Positions 8,713 through 16,293 of a stretch of DNA of 64,000 bases are shown piece by piece (positions within the stretch are counted from its first letter, which is position 1; the number at the start of each line of letters is the position of its first letter). This stretch comes from CAYUAG01 sp046483025. Lineage in GTDB: Bacteria > Zhuqueibacterota > QNDG01 > CAYUAG01. Location of the stretch: contig JAWODZ010000126.1 of the NCBI GenBank assembly GCA_046483025.1, positions 17,536 to 81,535 of the forward strand, written 5' to 3'. The notes below the pieces were generated by a model that was given only the letters and a program-made list of their open reading frames with translations, was not told the DNA's origin and did not search any database. Both the position numbers and the translations under genes were made by a program.

Positions 8713-9299
8713 AAACACGTGTTAAAATTAAAAATTCTGAAATTAAAGAATTACTAGGTACTAAACCAATTGAATTCCCAAAATATTCAACACAAATTAT
8801 TAATTTAGCAAATCAGAATGCTCAAGGTACTAGACCTCCTGTTGTTGGTCAAATGAGTGAATTAATTCAAGAATTTACAGGGAAATCTATTTCAGAATGG
8901 GAGAAATGGTATTTAGCTAGGCATCCAGATGCTATTGATAAAGCTACTGAAAAGATATCTGAAATGGTTGAGAAATTTTGAAATGTAATAAATGAAATTG
9001 ATCGTAATATGATTGAAGATTGGGTAAAAGATTTAGTAATTATAAAAACTTTTATAGGATTAAAATTTCAAGAAGCAATTTTAAAGAAAACAGCGAATTT
9101 ATTAAATACTTCATACCGTTTATCTGACTCTTTAGACGAATCTAAGGGGATCGATGGATATATAAATGATATTCCAATAAGTATCAAACCTGAAACATAT
9201 AAAACTAAGAAGAGTCTCCAGGAAAAAATTGAAGTAAAATTTATATATTATAAGAAAGTAAAAGATGGAATAAATATTGATTTAGAGGAAATAGTATAA
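8709..9299 (+). pseudogene. MjaI-type restriction endonuclease, interrupted by in-frame TGA
   Basis: Two stretches lie in one frame: codons 1-90 (8709-8978), a TGA at 8979-8981, and an open frame to the TAA at 9297-9299 (196 codons in total). The first half contains EFPKYSTQIINLANQNAQGT and PPVVGQMSELI; the second contains VIIKTFIGLKFQEAIL and ESKGIDGYINDIPISIKPE, a PD-(D/E)XK-like core. I recognise this as the MjaI endonuclease family (CTAG cutters, about 200 residues). Residues right after the stop (NVINEIDRNMIEDW) still read as family sequence, so a single substitution (for example CGA or AGA to TGA) broke the gene. The downstream part could restart at the ATG 9009 but would lack the N-terminal half. 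The AT-rich composition matches the methylase. Confidence 0.82.
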
Positions 9300-9371
9300 A
9301 TAAATAGATAATTTAATTATTAATAATCTGATTTTTTTATAATTATAATTAAGACAAACAAAGGAGAAATT

Positions 9372-10406
9372 ATGTTAAAGAAAGTTGTAGTTATCTTATT
9401 AATTTCTGTGGTGTTTTGTTACTGCAGCGGTTCTTATTCCCCTCCTTTTAAAAAGGAAGGGCAAATCCATTCATTTTTTAAAAAAATGTCCGATTCTCTT
9501 GATATTAAGGTTCTGGATCCTGATAATTCGGTAAAGTTGATCACTACGAATTCTTTTTCTATATATAATGGTGATATTATGCCTGATTTGTATCAGCAGT
9601 TTAGTAATTTTTTAAATAGTCTGAGTTCATTAAAACAAAGAAAAGACTATATAATAAATATTATTAAAGCTTTTGCTGAACAAAAAGCAGAAAACAGAAT
9701 TTTATTACAGAAGGCAAAAGAAAAAGATGTTACAGTTTCTGAGGACAGTGTTATTGCCCGTAAAGAAGCCCTTTATAAAGACTATGGAGATAAAGAAACA
9801 TATCTTGCTTTAATCGATTCATTAGGGTTGTCTGAAGAATATGTAATGAAGAATATTAGGGAAGGATTAAGGATGCAGGCCTTCATTGATCAATATATAT
9901 TGACAGAAGGATTAGTATTGGATCAGGAATTAAGGCAATATTATTCCAGAGATAAAGCTGCTACAGTACGCCATATTTTATTTTTAACTCAGGAGAAATC
10001 AGAATCTGAAAGAATGGAAATCATAGAAAAGGCTCAGCGTGTTCTTGGAATGGCACGATCCGGATATGATTTTGCCGAACTTGTGGAAAAATATTCAGAG
10101 GATCCGGGGTCTAATACTAAAGGTGGATTATATGAGAATATTGAACGAGGTGATATGGTCAGACCTTTTGAACAGGCTGCATTTAATTTACCTGTGGGTG
10201 AAGTCAGTGATATAGTAGAGACCAGATACGGCTATCATATAATCAAGGTGCTGGAAAGAAGTAAAGAGGAGCGTCCTCTTGAAGAAGTGAAAGATGAATT
10301 GATCGAAGAGATTCTTCAGCAGAAACAGGGGAATGTTCTTTTTATAACCTTAAATTATTTAAAGAATGAATGTGGATATCAGGAACATTTTGATTTATTA
10401 GAATAA
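9372..10406 (+). CDS. exported PpiC-type peptidyl-prolyl isomerase
   Basis: A 344-residue protein with an N-terminal hydrophobic export segment (KKVVVILLISVVFCYCSG; Cys16 and Cys18 are poor lipobox candidates because no small residue precedes them). Residues about 60-195 form a SurA-N-like helical region with many charged helices, and 197-297 form the parvulin domain: VRHILFL, SGYDFAELVEKYSEDPG, GGLYENIERGDMVRPFEQAA and ETRYGYHIIKVLER. Such proteins fold or escort outer-membrane proteins in the periplasm. A good ribosome site (AAAGGAG) precedes the ATG. It immediately follows the AT-rich restriction-modification island and returns to normal base composition. Confidence 0.88.
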   Translation: MLKKVVVILLISVVFCYCSGSYSPPFKKEGQIHSFFKKMSDSLDIKVLDPDNSVKLITTNSFSIYNGDIMPDLYQQFSNFLNSLSSLKQRKDYIINIIKAFAEQKAENRILLQKAKEKDVTVSEDSVIARKEALYKDYGDKETYLALIDSLGLSEEYVMKNIREGLRMQAFIDQYILTEGLVLDQELRQYYSRDKAATVRHILFLTQEKSESERMEIIEKAQRVLGMARSGYDFAELVEKYSEDPGSNTKGGLYENIERGDMVRPFEQAAFNLPVGEVSDIVETRYGYHIIKVLERSKEERPLEEVKDELIEEILQQKQGNVLFITLNYLKNECGYQEHFDLLE

Positions 10407-10473
10407 TGATGTTAATTTTGCTGTGAATTATATTCGTACTTGTAGACCATTGATGTTCTAGAAAGGAGTTTGC

Positions 10474-11049
10474 ATGATAAACAGTAATGATATTGAAAAT
10501 ATTTTTAAAGAACAGCTTGCAAAAATAGATGATGATACCTTGAAAGGAAATGTTATAAAAACCTGGATCAAAGCATGCACCCAAGGGAACTGGAACAGCA
10601 TAGAAGAGTTAAAAAATATACCGTTTACACTTTTGGTTGAAACCGCGGGAATTAATTTTATTGAACATACAATAGCTGTTACAGAAGGAGCTGCATGTTT
10701 AGCCAGGTCACATATGGATTATTATAACACATTACCTTATCAAATAGATTTTGACAGAATATATGTCGGAGGTCTCTTACATGATGTAGGGAAATTGGTT
10801 GAGATTGAGCCTGATGAAAAGGGCGGGTATCAAAAAAGTCTGTCCGGGAAATATGCCAGACACCCCATCAGCGGAGCTATCCTTGCGGCTGAATGTGGAA
10901 TACCAGAGTCTATTGTTAATATTATTGCCTGTCACTCCAAAGAAGGCGATGGCAGACCTCAGGTCATTGAAACGATCTTTATACATCAGGCAGATTTTGC
11001 CTGTTTTAATCCATTGGTAATGAAAGCGAATGGACTGCTCATAGAGTAA
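10474..11049 (+). CDS. HD-domain phosphohydrolase
   Basis: A 191-residue protein with the HD-superfamily metal ligands: His65 (FIEHTIAVTEGA), the His103-Asp104 doublet (GGLLHDVGKLVE), His130, His154 and Asp174 (HQADFACF). The presence of His130 and His154 suggests a two- or three-metal site as in metabolic HD phosphohydrolases. The substrate is unknown. Ribosome site GAAAGGAG. It is followed by a purine-rich spacer (11050-11160) and then the aconitase-like gene; whether they share a transcript is unclear. Confidence 0.8.
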   Translation: MINSNDIENIFKEQLAKIDDDTLKGNVIKTWIKACTQGNWNSIEELKNIPFTLLVETAGINFIEHTIAVTEGAACLARSHMDYYNTLPYQIDFDRIYVGGLLHDVGKLVEIEPDEKGGYQKSLSGKYARHPISGAILAAECGIPESIVNIIACHSKEGDGRPQVIETIFIHQADFACFNPLVMKANGLLIE

Positions 11050-11055
11050 ATGTGG

Positions 11056-11170
11056 AAGAGGGACAAAGGAAAGAGATGAAGGAGAATGGAGGAAGGAGAA
11101 GTGAATATGGAGAATGGAAAATGGCGAAAATCCTCCTGTTTCCATTTTCCCGTTTCCGTTTTCCTCGAAT
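11056..11170. repeat. purine-rich tract with complementary pyrimidine tract
   Basis: A run of G/A-rich sequence (GGAGAATGGAGGAAGGAG, GGAGAATGGAAAATGGCG) followed by the C/T-rich TTTCCATTTTCCCGTTTCCG. The two halves can pair imperfectly. It is probably a non-coding spacer repeat ahead of the aconitase-like gene. Confidence 0.4.
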
Positions 11171-11237
11171 AAAACTCTAACATTAAGAAAATTGGATTAG
11201 TTACAATTTTCAAAAAATTGAGTAAAGGAGACGGCAC

Positions 11238-13043
11238 ATGGGACAGACAATGATAGAGAAGATTTTTACCAATCACAGCAGTAAAAAGATTACTGCCGGG
11301 GATATTGCAGAAATCAGCATAGATGCCCGTATTGCCAGGGATTTTGGCGGGGCAAATGTAGTAAAGAATATTCAGTCCCATAATCTTGCAATTGATGATC
11401 CTCAAAAAACCTTTTTTACCTTCGACTGTAATCCGGGAGGATCTGATCAGCAATATGCAGAGAATCAGCACATCTGCCGTCAGTTTTCCCGGGAACGGGG
11501 AATCAAGGTGTATGATATCCAGTCAGGGATCGGTACTCATATTGCCATTGATGAGGGTCTGGTCCGACCAGGGGGCACGTTGGTATCCACAGATTCTCAT
11601 GCCAATATTTTAGGATCAATCGGTGCATTTGGACAGGGTATGGGAGATCGGGACATTGCAGCGGTCTGGTCGGAAGGGAAAATTTGGTTTAAAACTCCGG
11701 AAACGGTAAAATTACTTTTTCATGGTACTCCACCAGATGAAATTTGTGCCAAGGATATAGTGCTGTTTTTATTGAAAAATCTGGGAGCTGCAGGATTATT
11801 AGGAAAAGCTGCGGAGTTGGAAGGTGACTATATCCAAACGCTCAGTCTAAATTCCCGCATAACCATTTCATCCATGGCTACTGAAATGGGTGGTATCATC
11901 GCTCTTTTTGCCCCCAATAAGGATGTCCTAGACCATTTTAAGGAAGCTACTGGAGAGGAGATAGAGCCAGTATACGCAGACAAGGATGCTCGATATGTTG
12001 CGGTGAAGGAATGTGATTTAAGTAAGATGGAACCTCTGACTTCCCTGCCCGGCCATCCGGAGGATGTGGTCAAGGTTACCGACCTGAAAGAAGTCAAAAT
12101 TGATTCAGCCTTCATCGGATCCTGTACTAATGGACGATTATCAGATATGCAAGCAGCTGCTAATATATTAAAGAACCGTAAGGTAGCTCCCGGAGTGGTG
12201 TTAAAGATTGTTCCATCTACCCGAAAAATATGGGAGCAGTGTCTGGAACAGGGAATCATTGATATTTTCATGAAAGCAGGAGCCTTGGTGGGTAATGCCG
12301 GTTGTGCCGGCTGTGCCAAGGGACAGATCGGGCAGAACGGTCCGGGTGAGATCACCATAAGTACCGGGAACAGGAATTTTGCCGGAAAGCAAGGTAAAGG
12401 GGAGGTGTATCTGGCCTCCCCGGAAACAGTTGCTGCTTCTGCAGTCAGCGGAATCATTACCAGTAAAAATAATATTCTGTCAAGTCCGAAAAGATACAAA
12501 ACGGCAGATTATACAAAATCTGAAAAGAAAGTATCTTCACCAAAAACCGAGAAGAAACCGGTAGAAATCCAGGGGCGGGTTTGGGTAGTTGACCAGGATA
12601 ACATTGATACGGATATGATTTTTCACAATCGTTATCTTACCATAACCGATGTTGACGAAATGGGGCAGTATACTTTTGATAATCTCAAAGGCTGGGAGGA
12701 TTTTTCCGATAAAGCTGAAAAAGGTGACATCATTGCGACCGGATCCAATTTCGGAGCCGGTTCTTCCCGACAGCAGGCTGTGGATTGTTTTAAAAGCCTG
12801 GGAATACAGGCCATAATTGCAAAATCATTCGGAGCAATTTATGAGAGAAACGGCGTCAATTCCGGTTTTCCATTGATCAGTGGTGATTTGATTTCGTCGG
12901 GTATAGAAAGTGGTGAAGAAATAAAAGTGAATTTCAAGACCGGTGAAATTACCCGGTTAAAAACGGGTGAGACCATTCAGGCACAGCCCTTTTCTGACGT
13001 GCAGATGGACATTTATCAGAAGGGGGATCTGTTGAGGAAGTAA
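11238..13043 (+). CDS. single-chain aconitase / homoaconitase-family hydratase
   Basis: A 601-residue fusion of the large and small (swivel) parts of the aconitase/isopropylmalate dehydratase family. Residues 1-410 are the catalytic part with 4Fe-4S ligands Cys296 (GSCTNGR), Cys356 and Cys359 (GNAGCAGCAKG). A Lys/Ser-rich linker (about 415-443) leads to the swivel domain 445-601 with DNIDTDMI and the substrate loop GSNFGAGSSRQQA. The arrangement resembles compact one-chain aconitases rather than the ~900-residue AcnA. TDSHAN replaces the more usual SDSHTT/C. Likely reaction: citrate/isocitrate or a related tricarboxylate. Ribosome site AAAGGAG. The neighbourhood (second dehydratase, citrate cleavage genes) supports a tricarboxylate role. 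Confidence 0.8.
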   Translation: MGQTMIEKIFTNHSSKKITAGDIAEISIDARIARDFGGANVVKNIQSHNLAIDDPQKTFFTFDCNPGGSDQQYAENQHICRQFSRERGIKVYDIQSGIGTHIAIDEGLVRPGGTLVSTDSHANILGSIGAFGQGMGDRDIAAVWSEGKIWFKTPETVKLLFHGTPPDEICAKDIVLFLLKNLGAAGLLGKAAELEGDYIQTLSLNSRITISSMATEMGGIIALFAPNKDVLDHFKEATGEEIEPVYADKDARYVAVKECDLSKMEPLTSLPGHPEDVVKVTDLKEVKIDSAFIGSCTNGRLSDMQAAANILKNRKVAPGVVLKIVPSTRKIWEQCLEQGIIDIFMKAGALVGNAGCAGCAKGQIGQNGPGEITISTGNRNFAGKQGKGEVYLASPETVAASAVSGIITSKNNILSSPKRYKTADYTKSEKKVSSPKTEKKPVEIQGRVWVVDQDNIDTDMIFHNRYLTITDVDEMGQYTFDNLKGWEDFSDKAEKGDIIATGSNFGAGSSRQQAVDCFKSLGIQAIIAKSFGAIYERNGVNSGFPLISGDLISSGIESGEEIKVNFKTGEITRLKTGETIQAQPFSDVQMDIYQKGDLLRK

Positions 13044-13248
13044 GGGGGTGTACTTATAGCCACGGATTTACACGGATAGACATGGATTTAGGTTAGTTAA
13101 TAATTCTTGAAAAAAAATACCCATGGCAAAATTACCCATTTCCCTCCCTTGAAGGGAGGGAATAAAGGGAGGGTGAGATCGGAGCAGTCACTCTCCCCGA
13201 AAGAGTAGTTACCCTTCTTTCAGAAGGTTAGCTTCTGAATTGTGCACC
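13044..13248. repeat. ~205-bp direct repeat, copy 1 (left of toxin-antitoxin pair)
   Basis: Begins GGGGGTGTACTTATAGCCAC and ends TTAGCTTCTGAATTGTGCACC. The same sequence with scattered substitutions occurs at 14089-14291 in the same orientation. It contains a perfect 11-bp hairpin (TTCCCTCCCTT / AAGGGAGGGAA, 13140-13162) and a CCACGGATTTACACGG word of the palindromic family. It begins directly after the stop codon of the aconitase-like gene. Confidence 0.85.
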
Positions 13249-13249
13249 A

Positions 13250-13280
13250 GGTGGACTCCATCTCAGAGATGGAGTCCACC
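13250..13280. repeat. perfect 15-bp palindrome
   Basis: GGTGGACTCCATCTC and GAGATGGAGTCCACC are exact complements separated by one A. It lies directly after direct-repeat copy 1 and upstream of the antitoxin. No T tract follows, so a terminator role is doubtful; it resembles a REP-type palindrome. Confidence 0.65.
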
Positions 13281-13384
13281 TTTGTGGTATATTTAGAAAT
13301 CTGCTTGATTTATTTGAATTATTTCTATATATTAAAGTTGAACTTGAAGTTTAACTCTAATATGAAAATGAAAAGGAGCATACA

Positions 13385-13618
13385 TTGAAAAAAATTTCTA
13401 TGTTACAATTGCGGAAAAATTCAAAACAAATAATCCAATGGGCCCGGCAGGGGAAAAAAATGATTTTAACCTATAGGGGAAATCCTGTTTTTCGTATTGA
13501 ACCTATACAGGAAAATTCACCGGATGAAAACGATTTATTTTATAGTATAGATAAGCTTGCTGTGGATGAAGGGCAAAATATAACCAACCAGAAAATGGAT
13601 ACAATCATTTATGAATAA
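13385..13618 (+). CDS. antitoxin of a PIN-type toxin pair
   Basis: A 77-residue protein starting at TTG 13385, with the ribosome site AAAAGGAG eight bases upstream; no ATG fits. The N-terminus (MLQLRKNSKQIIQWARQGKK, then MILTYRGNPVFRIEP) is a Phd/YefM-like fold used for DNA binding and dimerisation; the acidic C-terminus would wrap the toxin. It overlaps the PIN toxin by 8 bases, the usual vapBC-type coupling. It is expected to repress its own promoter; the upstream palindrome at 13250 is a candidate operator but lies about 100 bases away. Confidence 0.78.
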   Translation: MKKISMLQLRKNSKQIIQWARQGKKMILTYRGNPVFRIEPIQENSPDENDLFYSIDKLAVDEGQNITNQKMDTIIYE

Positions 13619-14024
13619 AAATATATTTATTGATACCAGCGGTTATTATGCTTTACTTATAAATCAGGATAATGCCCATAGAAAAGCAGTAGATATTTTA
13701 CATGAAGCAGCTGAGGAGAAAATTCAATTTATAACTTCAGATTATATTCTTGATGAGATTGCTACCTTACTTCAATTTCGAGGAGTCGGGCACTTACTTC
13801 CTGAATTTTTTAAAAGAGTTTTCAACTCTCAGGCGTGTAGAATTGAATGGATGGACGAAGAACTGTTTCAGCAAACTAAATTATTTTTTTTCAAAAATAG
13901 TGATCATAAATATTCATTCACGGATTGTTTTAGTTTTATATTGATGCAAAGAAACGGATTGGAAAAAGCATTGACCAAAGATCATCATTTCCGGGAAGCT
14001 GGATTTATTTCTCTTTTGAGTTAA
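13611..14024 (+). CDS. PIN-domain ribonuclease toxin (VapC-like)
   Basis: A 137-residue PIN domain: Asp8 in NIFIDTSGYYALL, the acidic residue in SDYILDEIATLL, and the later SFTDCFSFILMQRNG and ALTKDHHFREAGF blocks, which supply the remaining acidic metal ligands. VapC-type toxins cleave tRNA or rRNA when freed from the antitoxin. All four acidic positions appear intact, so it should be active. The pair is enclosed by two ~205-bp direct repeats and splits a tricarboxylate gene block. Confidence 0.85.
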   Translation: MNKNIFIDTSGYYALLINQDNAHRKAVDILHEAAEEKIQFITSDYILDEIATLLQFRGVGHLLPEFFKRVFNSQACRIEWMDEELFQQTKLFFFKNSDHKYSFTDCFSFILMQRNGLEKALTKDHHFREAGFISLLS

Positions 14025-14037
14025 TTTTCAGTGCAAA

Positions 14038-14090
14038 AACCTCCTGAAGGTTTCGAATCCTTCATTTCATTCAGGACAGGCTCTTCAGGG
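14038..14090. repeat. short dispersed element CCTGAAGGTTTCGAATCC...
   Basis: CCTGAAGGTTTCGAATCC, then TTCATTCAGGACAGGCTC and TTCAGG. A variant occurs at 367-415. The ends CCTGAA/TTCAGG are complementary, so it is a weak hairpin element. It lies between the toxin stop and direct-repeat copy 2. Confidence 0.55.
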
Positions 14091-14291
14091 GGGTGTACTT
14101 TTAGCCACGGATTTACACGGATAGACACGGATTTGGGTTGGTAAATAACTCTTGAAAAAATTATTCATTGCAAATCACCCATTTCCCTCCCTCGAAGGGA
14201 GGAAATAAAGGGAGGGTGAGATCTGAGCAGTCACTCTCCCCGAAAGTGAAGCTACCCTTCTCTCATAAGGTTAGCTTCTGAATTGTCCACC
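14089..14291. repeat. ~205-bp direct repeat, copy 2 (right of toxin-antitoxin pair)
   Basis: Same orientation and order as copy 1 at 13044-13248: GGGGGTGTACTTTTAGCCAC at the start, the CCCTCC-GGGAGG hairpin (here imperfect), TCACTCTCCCCGAAAG, and GCTTCTGAATTGTCCACC at the end. The remaining bases to 14371 (AT-rich) probably carry the promoter of the LeuC-like gene. Confidence 0.85.
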
Positions 14292-14371
14292 TAAACTTAA
14301 AAAAAATTTATAAAAATTGCTGAAAAATTTGTATCTTTATGATAAAAGGTTATTAATTAAAAAAGGCATAT

Positions 14372-15643
14372 ATGATGGGAAAAACATTTATTGAAAAAAT
14401 GCTTGCCAAAAAATCCGGTAAAGAATCTGTAGAGGTTGGAGAAATAGTAACAGTGAAACCTGATCATCTTTTAACTCATGATAATACCTCGGCTATAATT
14501 TCCAAGATCAAACCGGAATTAAAAAAATATGGAGTAGTTGATCCTGAATTTCCGGTCATTGTTCTTGATCATGTCATTCCGGCTGCCAGTGAAAAGAATG
14601 CATCCGGTCATAAAAAAATACGCGAGTTTGTAAAAGAACATTCCCTGATAAATTTTTTTGATATTGGAGAAGGAATCTGTCACCAGGTAGTGTATGAAAA
14701 GGGACTGGCTTTACCGGGAATGCTGGTGGTTGGAAGTGATTCCCACACCTGTTCTTATGGTGCAGTGGGAGCCATGTCAATCGGAATTGACAGAACCGAA
14801 GCAGCAAGCTTACTGCTTACCGGTGAAATGTGGCTAAAGGTGGTTCCAACTATCAAGGTAACTGTTAAGGGTACACTGCAGCCCGGTGTGTCTGCCAAAG
14901 ATGTCATCCTATATTTTATTGGTAGAATAGGTGCAGATGGTGCTACCTACTGTGCAGTAGAATTTCACGGAGAAGTAGAGAATCTCAGCATGGATGAGCG
15001 CTTTACCATTGCCAATATGGGAATTGAAATGGGAGCCAAGATAGCAGTTTTTCCGGTGGATACTCTAACCAGAGAGTTTTTATCTTCGATAGGTATTAAG
15101 TCCGGTAGTTACAAGGAAGTTTGGGCTGATAAAGATGCTGAGTATATGGAGGAGCTAACCATTAATCTAAATGAGATCACGCCGGTGATTGCCAAACCGC
15201 ATACGGTTGACAATGTAGTTAAGATCAGTGAAGTTAAGGGAACATCCATTGATCAGGGATTGATCGGGACCTGTACCAATGGCAGATTAAGTGATTTCAG
15301 AGAAGCTGCAGAAATTCTTAAGGGGAAAAAGATTGCTAAAAATTTCCGGCTTTTAATTCTTCCGGCTTCCAGAAATATTTATCGACAGTTAGTGAAAGAG
15401 GGATTAATGGATACTCTGGTGGAATCAGGGGGAGTTATACTGCCCCCGGGTTGCGGTCCCTGTCTGGGGGCGCACCAGGGAGCTCTGGCTCCGAAAGAGA
15501 CATGTCTGAGTACGGCAAACCGGAATTTCAAAGGGCGTATGGGTTGCAAGGAAGCAGAAATCTATCTGGGAAGTGCTCAAACAGTCGCAGCATCTGCTCT
15601 GTATGGTAAAATAACTGATCCCAGAAAGGAGATTAAAAAATGA
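14372..15643 (+). CDS. leuC: 3-isopropylmalate dehydratase / homoaconitase-type large subunit
   Basis: A 423-residue large subunit of the short (archaeal/thermophile-type) LeuC family. 4Fe-4S ligands are Cys301 (GTCTNGR), Cys361 and Cys364 (PPGCGPCLGAHQG); the substrate-loop motif is VVGSDSHTCSYGA. It dehydrates/rehydrates isopropylmalate or a close homologue (citrate, homocitrate, methylmalate). Substrate choice cannot be read here; no other leucine gene is near, while citrate-cleavage genes follow, so an aconitase-like role is plausible. It overlaps the small-subunit gene by 4 bases. Confidence 0.85.
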   Translation: MMGKTFIEKMLAKKSGKESVEVGEIVTVKPDHLLTHDNTSAIISKIKPELKKYGVVDPEFPVIVLDHVIPAASEKNASGHKKIREFVKEHSLINFFDIGEGICHQVVYEKGLALPGMLVVGSDSHTCSYGAVGAMSIGIDRTEAASLLLTGEMWLKVVPTIKVTVKGTLQPGVSAKDVILYFIGRIGADGATYCAVEFHGEVENLSMDERFTIANMGIEMGAKIAVFPVDTLTREFLSSIGIKSGSYKEVWADKDAEYMEELTINLNEITPVIAKPHTVDNVVKISEVKGTSIDQGLIGTCTNGRLSDFREAAEILKGKKIAKNFRLLILPASRNIYRQLVKEGLMDTLVESGGVILPPGCGPCLGAHQGALAPKETCLSTANRNFKGRMGCKEAEIYLGSAQTVAASALYGKITDPRKEIKK

Positions 15644-16122
15644 AGGTATGGAAATATAGTGATGATATTAATACTGATATGCTTTTCCCGGGTAAATATA
15701 CCTATACCTGTTCCACACCCGAGGAAATCAAACCTCATTTACTGGAAGATTTGGATCCTGATTTCAACAAGCAGGTCCAACCAGGGGATGTTATTTTTGC
15801 CGGAAAGAATTTTGGCTGCGGCAGTTCACGAGAACAGCCGGCTGTAGGATTAAAACATGTGGGGATAGCAGCAATAGTAGCAAAAAGTTTTTCCAGAATT
15901 TTTTACCGTGCCTCTTTAAATCAGGGATTACTACTTATAGAATCTCCTGAAAGTGTGGAAGCTTATACTTCCGGGGATCAGGTAGAGATAAAAGCCAGGG
16001 AAGGGAAAATATTGGTTGGGGATAAAGAATTTAGCTTTCCCCGACTCCCTGATTCTATTATCGGAATAATGGAAGCAGGTGGATTACTGGAATATACTCG
16101 GAGGAGGTTGGGAAAAAGTTAG
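15640..16122 (+). CDS. leuD: 3-isopropylmalate dehydratase / homoaconitase-type small subunit
   Basis: A 160-residue swivel subunit, the normal length for short LeuD proteins. The N-terminal DINTDMLFPGKYTY and the substrate loop GKNFGCGSSREQPAVGLKH are diagnostic; the loop decides substrate choice in this family, and the Cys-containing GCGSSREQ form is shared by isopropylmalate and homoaconitate enzymes. It is translationally coupled to the large subunit (ATGA overlap). A long inverted repeat follows before the SucC-like gene. Confidence 0.86.
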   Translation: MKVWKYSDDINTDMLFPGKYTYTCSTPEEIKPHLLEDLDPDFNKQVQPGDVIFAGKNFGCGSSREQPAVGLKHVGIAAIVAKSFSRIFYRASLNQGLLLIESPESVEAYTSGDQVEIKAREGKILVGDKEFSFPRLPDSIIGIMEAGGLLEYTRRRLGKS

Positions 16123-16129
16123 GTTCGGT

Positions 16130-16226
16130 TAAGGTTCAGGGTTCAAAGGTTCAGAGTTCAGGGTTGGAAGGTTAATAATCAACATATATCCTGAATTTTA
16201 AACCCGGAACTCAGAACTCTGAAATT
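16130..16226. repeat. GGTTCAGGGTTC-type inverted repeat
   Basis: Left part GGTTCAGAGTTCAGGGTTGG, right part AACCCGGAACTCAGAACTCTG. The complement of the left arm matches the right arm apart from an insertion, so the 97-bp stretch can form a long imperfect hairpin. It separates the LeuCD-like genes from the citrate-cleavage genes and could reduce read-through. Confidence 0.55.
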
Positions 16227-16293
16227 TGAATTTAAAAAACCTAAGCAGTTTCTAGTAATCAGATAAACTTAGTAATTTTACAATGAGGTGATG

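Noticed and set aside
8979..8981. TGA as selenocysteine or recoded codon (also at 62585)
   Set aside because: TGA is the normal stop of many genes in the window, no selenocysteine-type stem-loop is evident downstream, and neither family has a catalytic Cys/Sec at the position.
11828..12499. 223-codon minus-strand open frame
   Set aside because: Antisense to the aconitase-like gene with intact iron-sulfur motifs; no family features.
13044..14291. composite transposon carrying the toxin-antitoxin pair
   Set aside because: The flanking repeats contain no open frame and no transposase, and no target duplication was found; recombination between direct repeats is the more modest reading.
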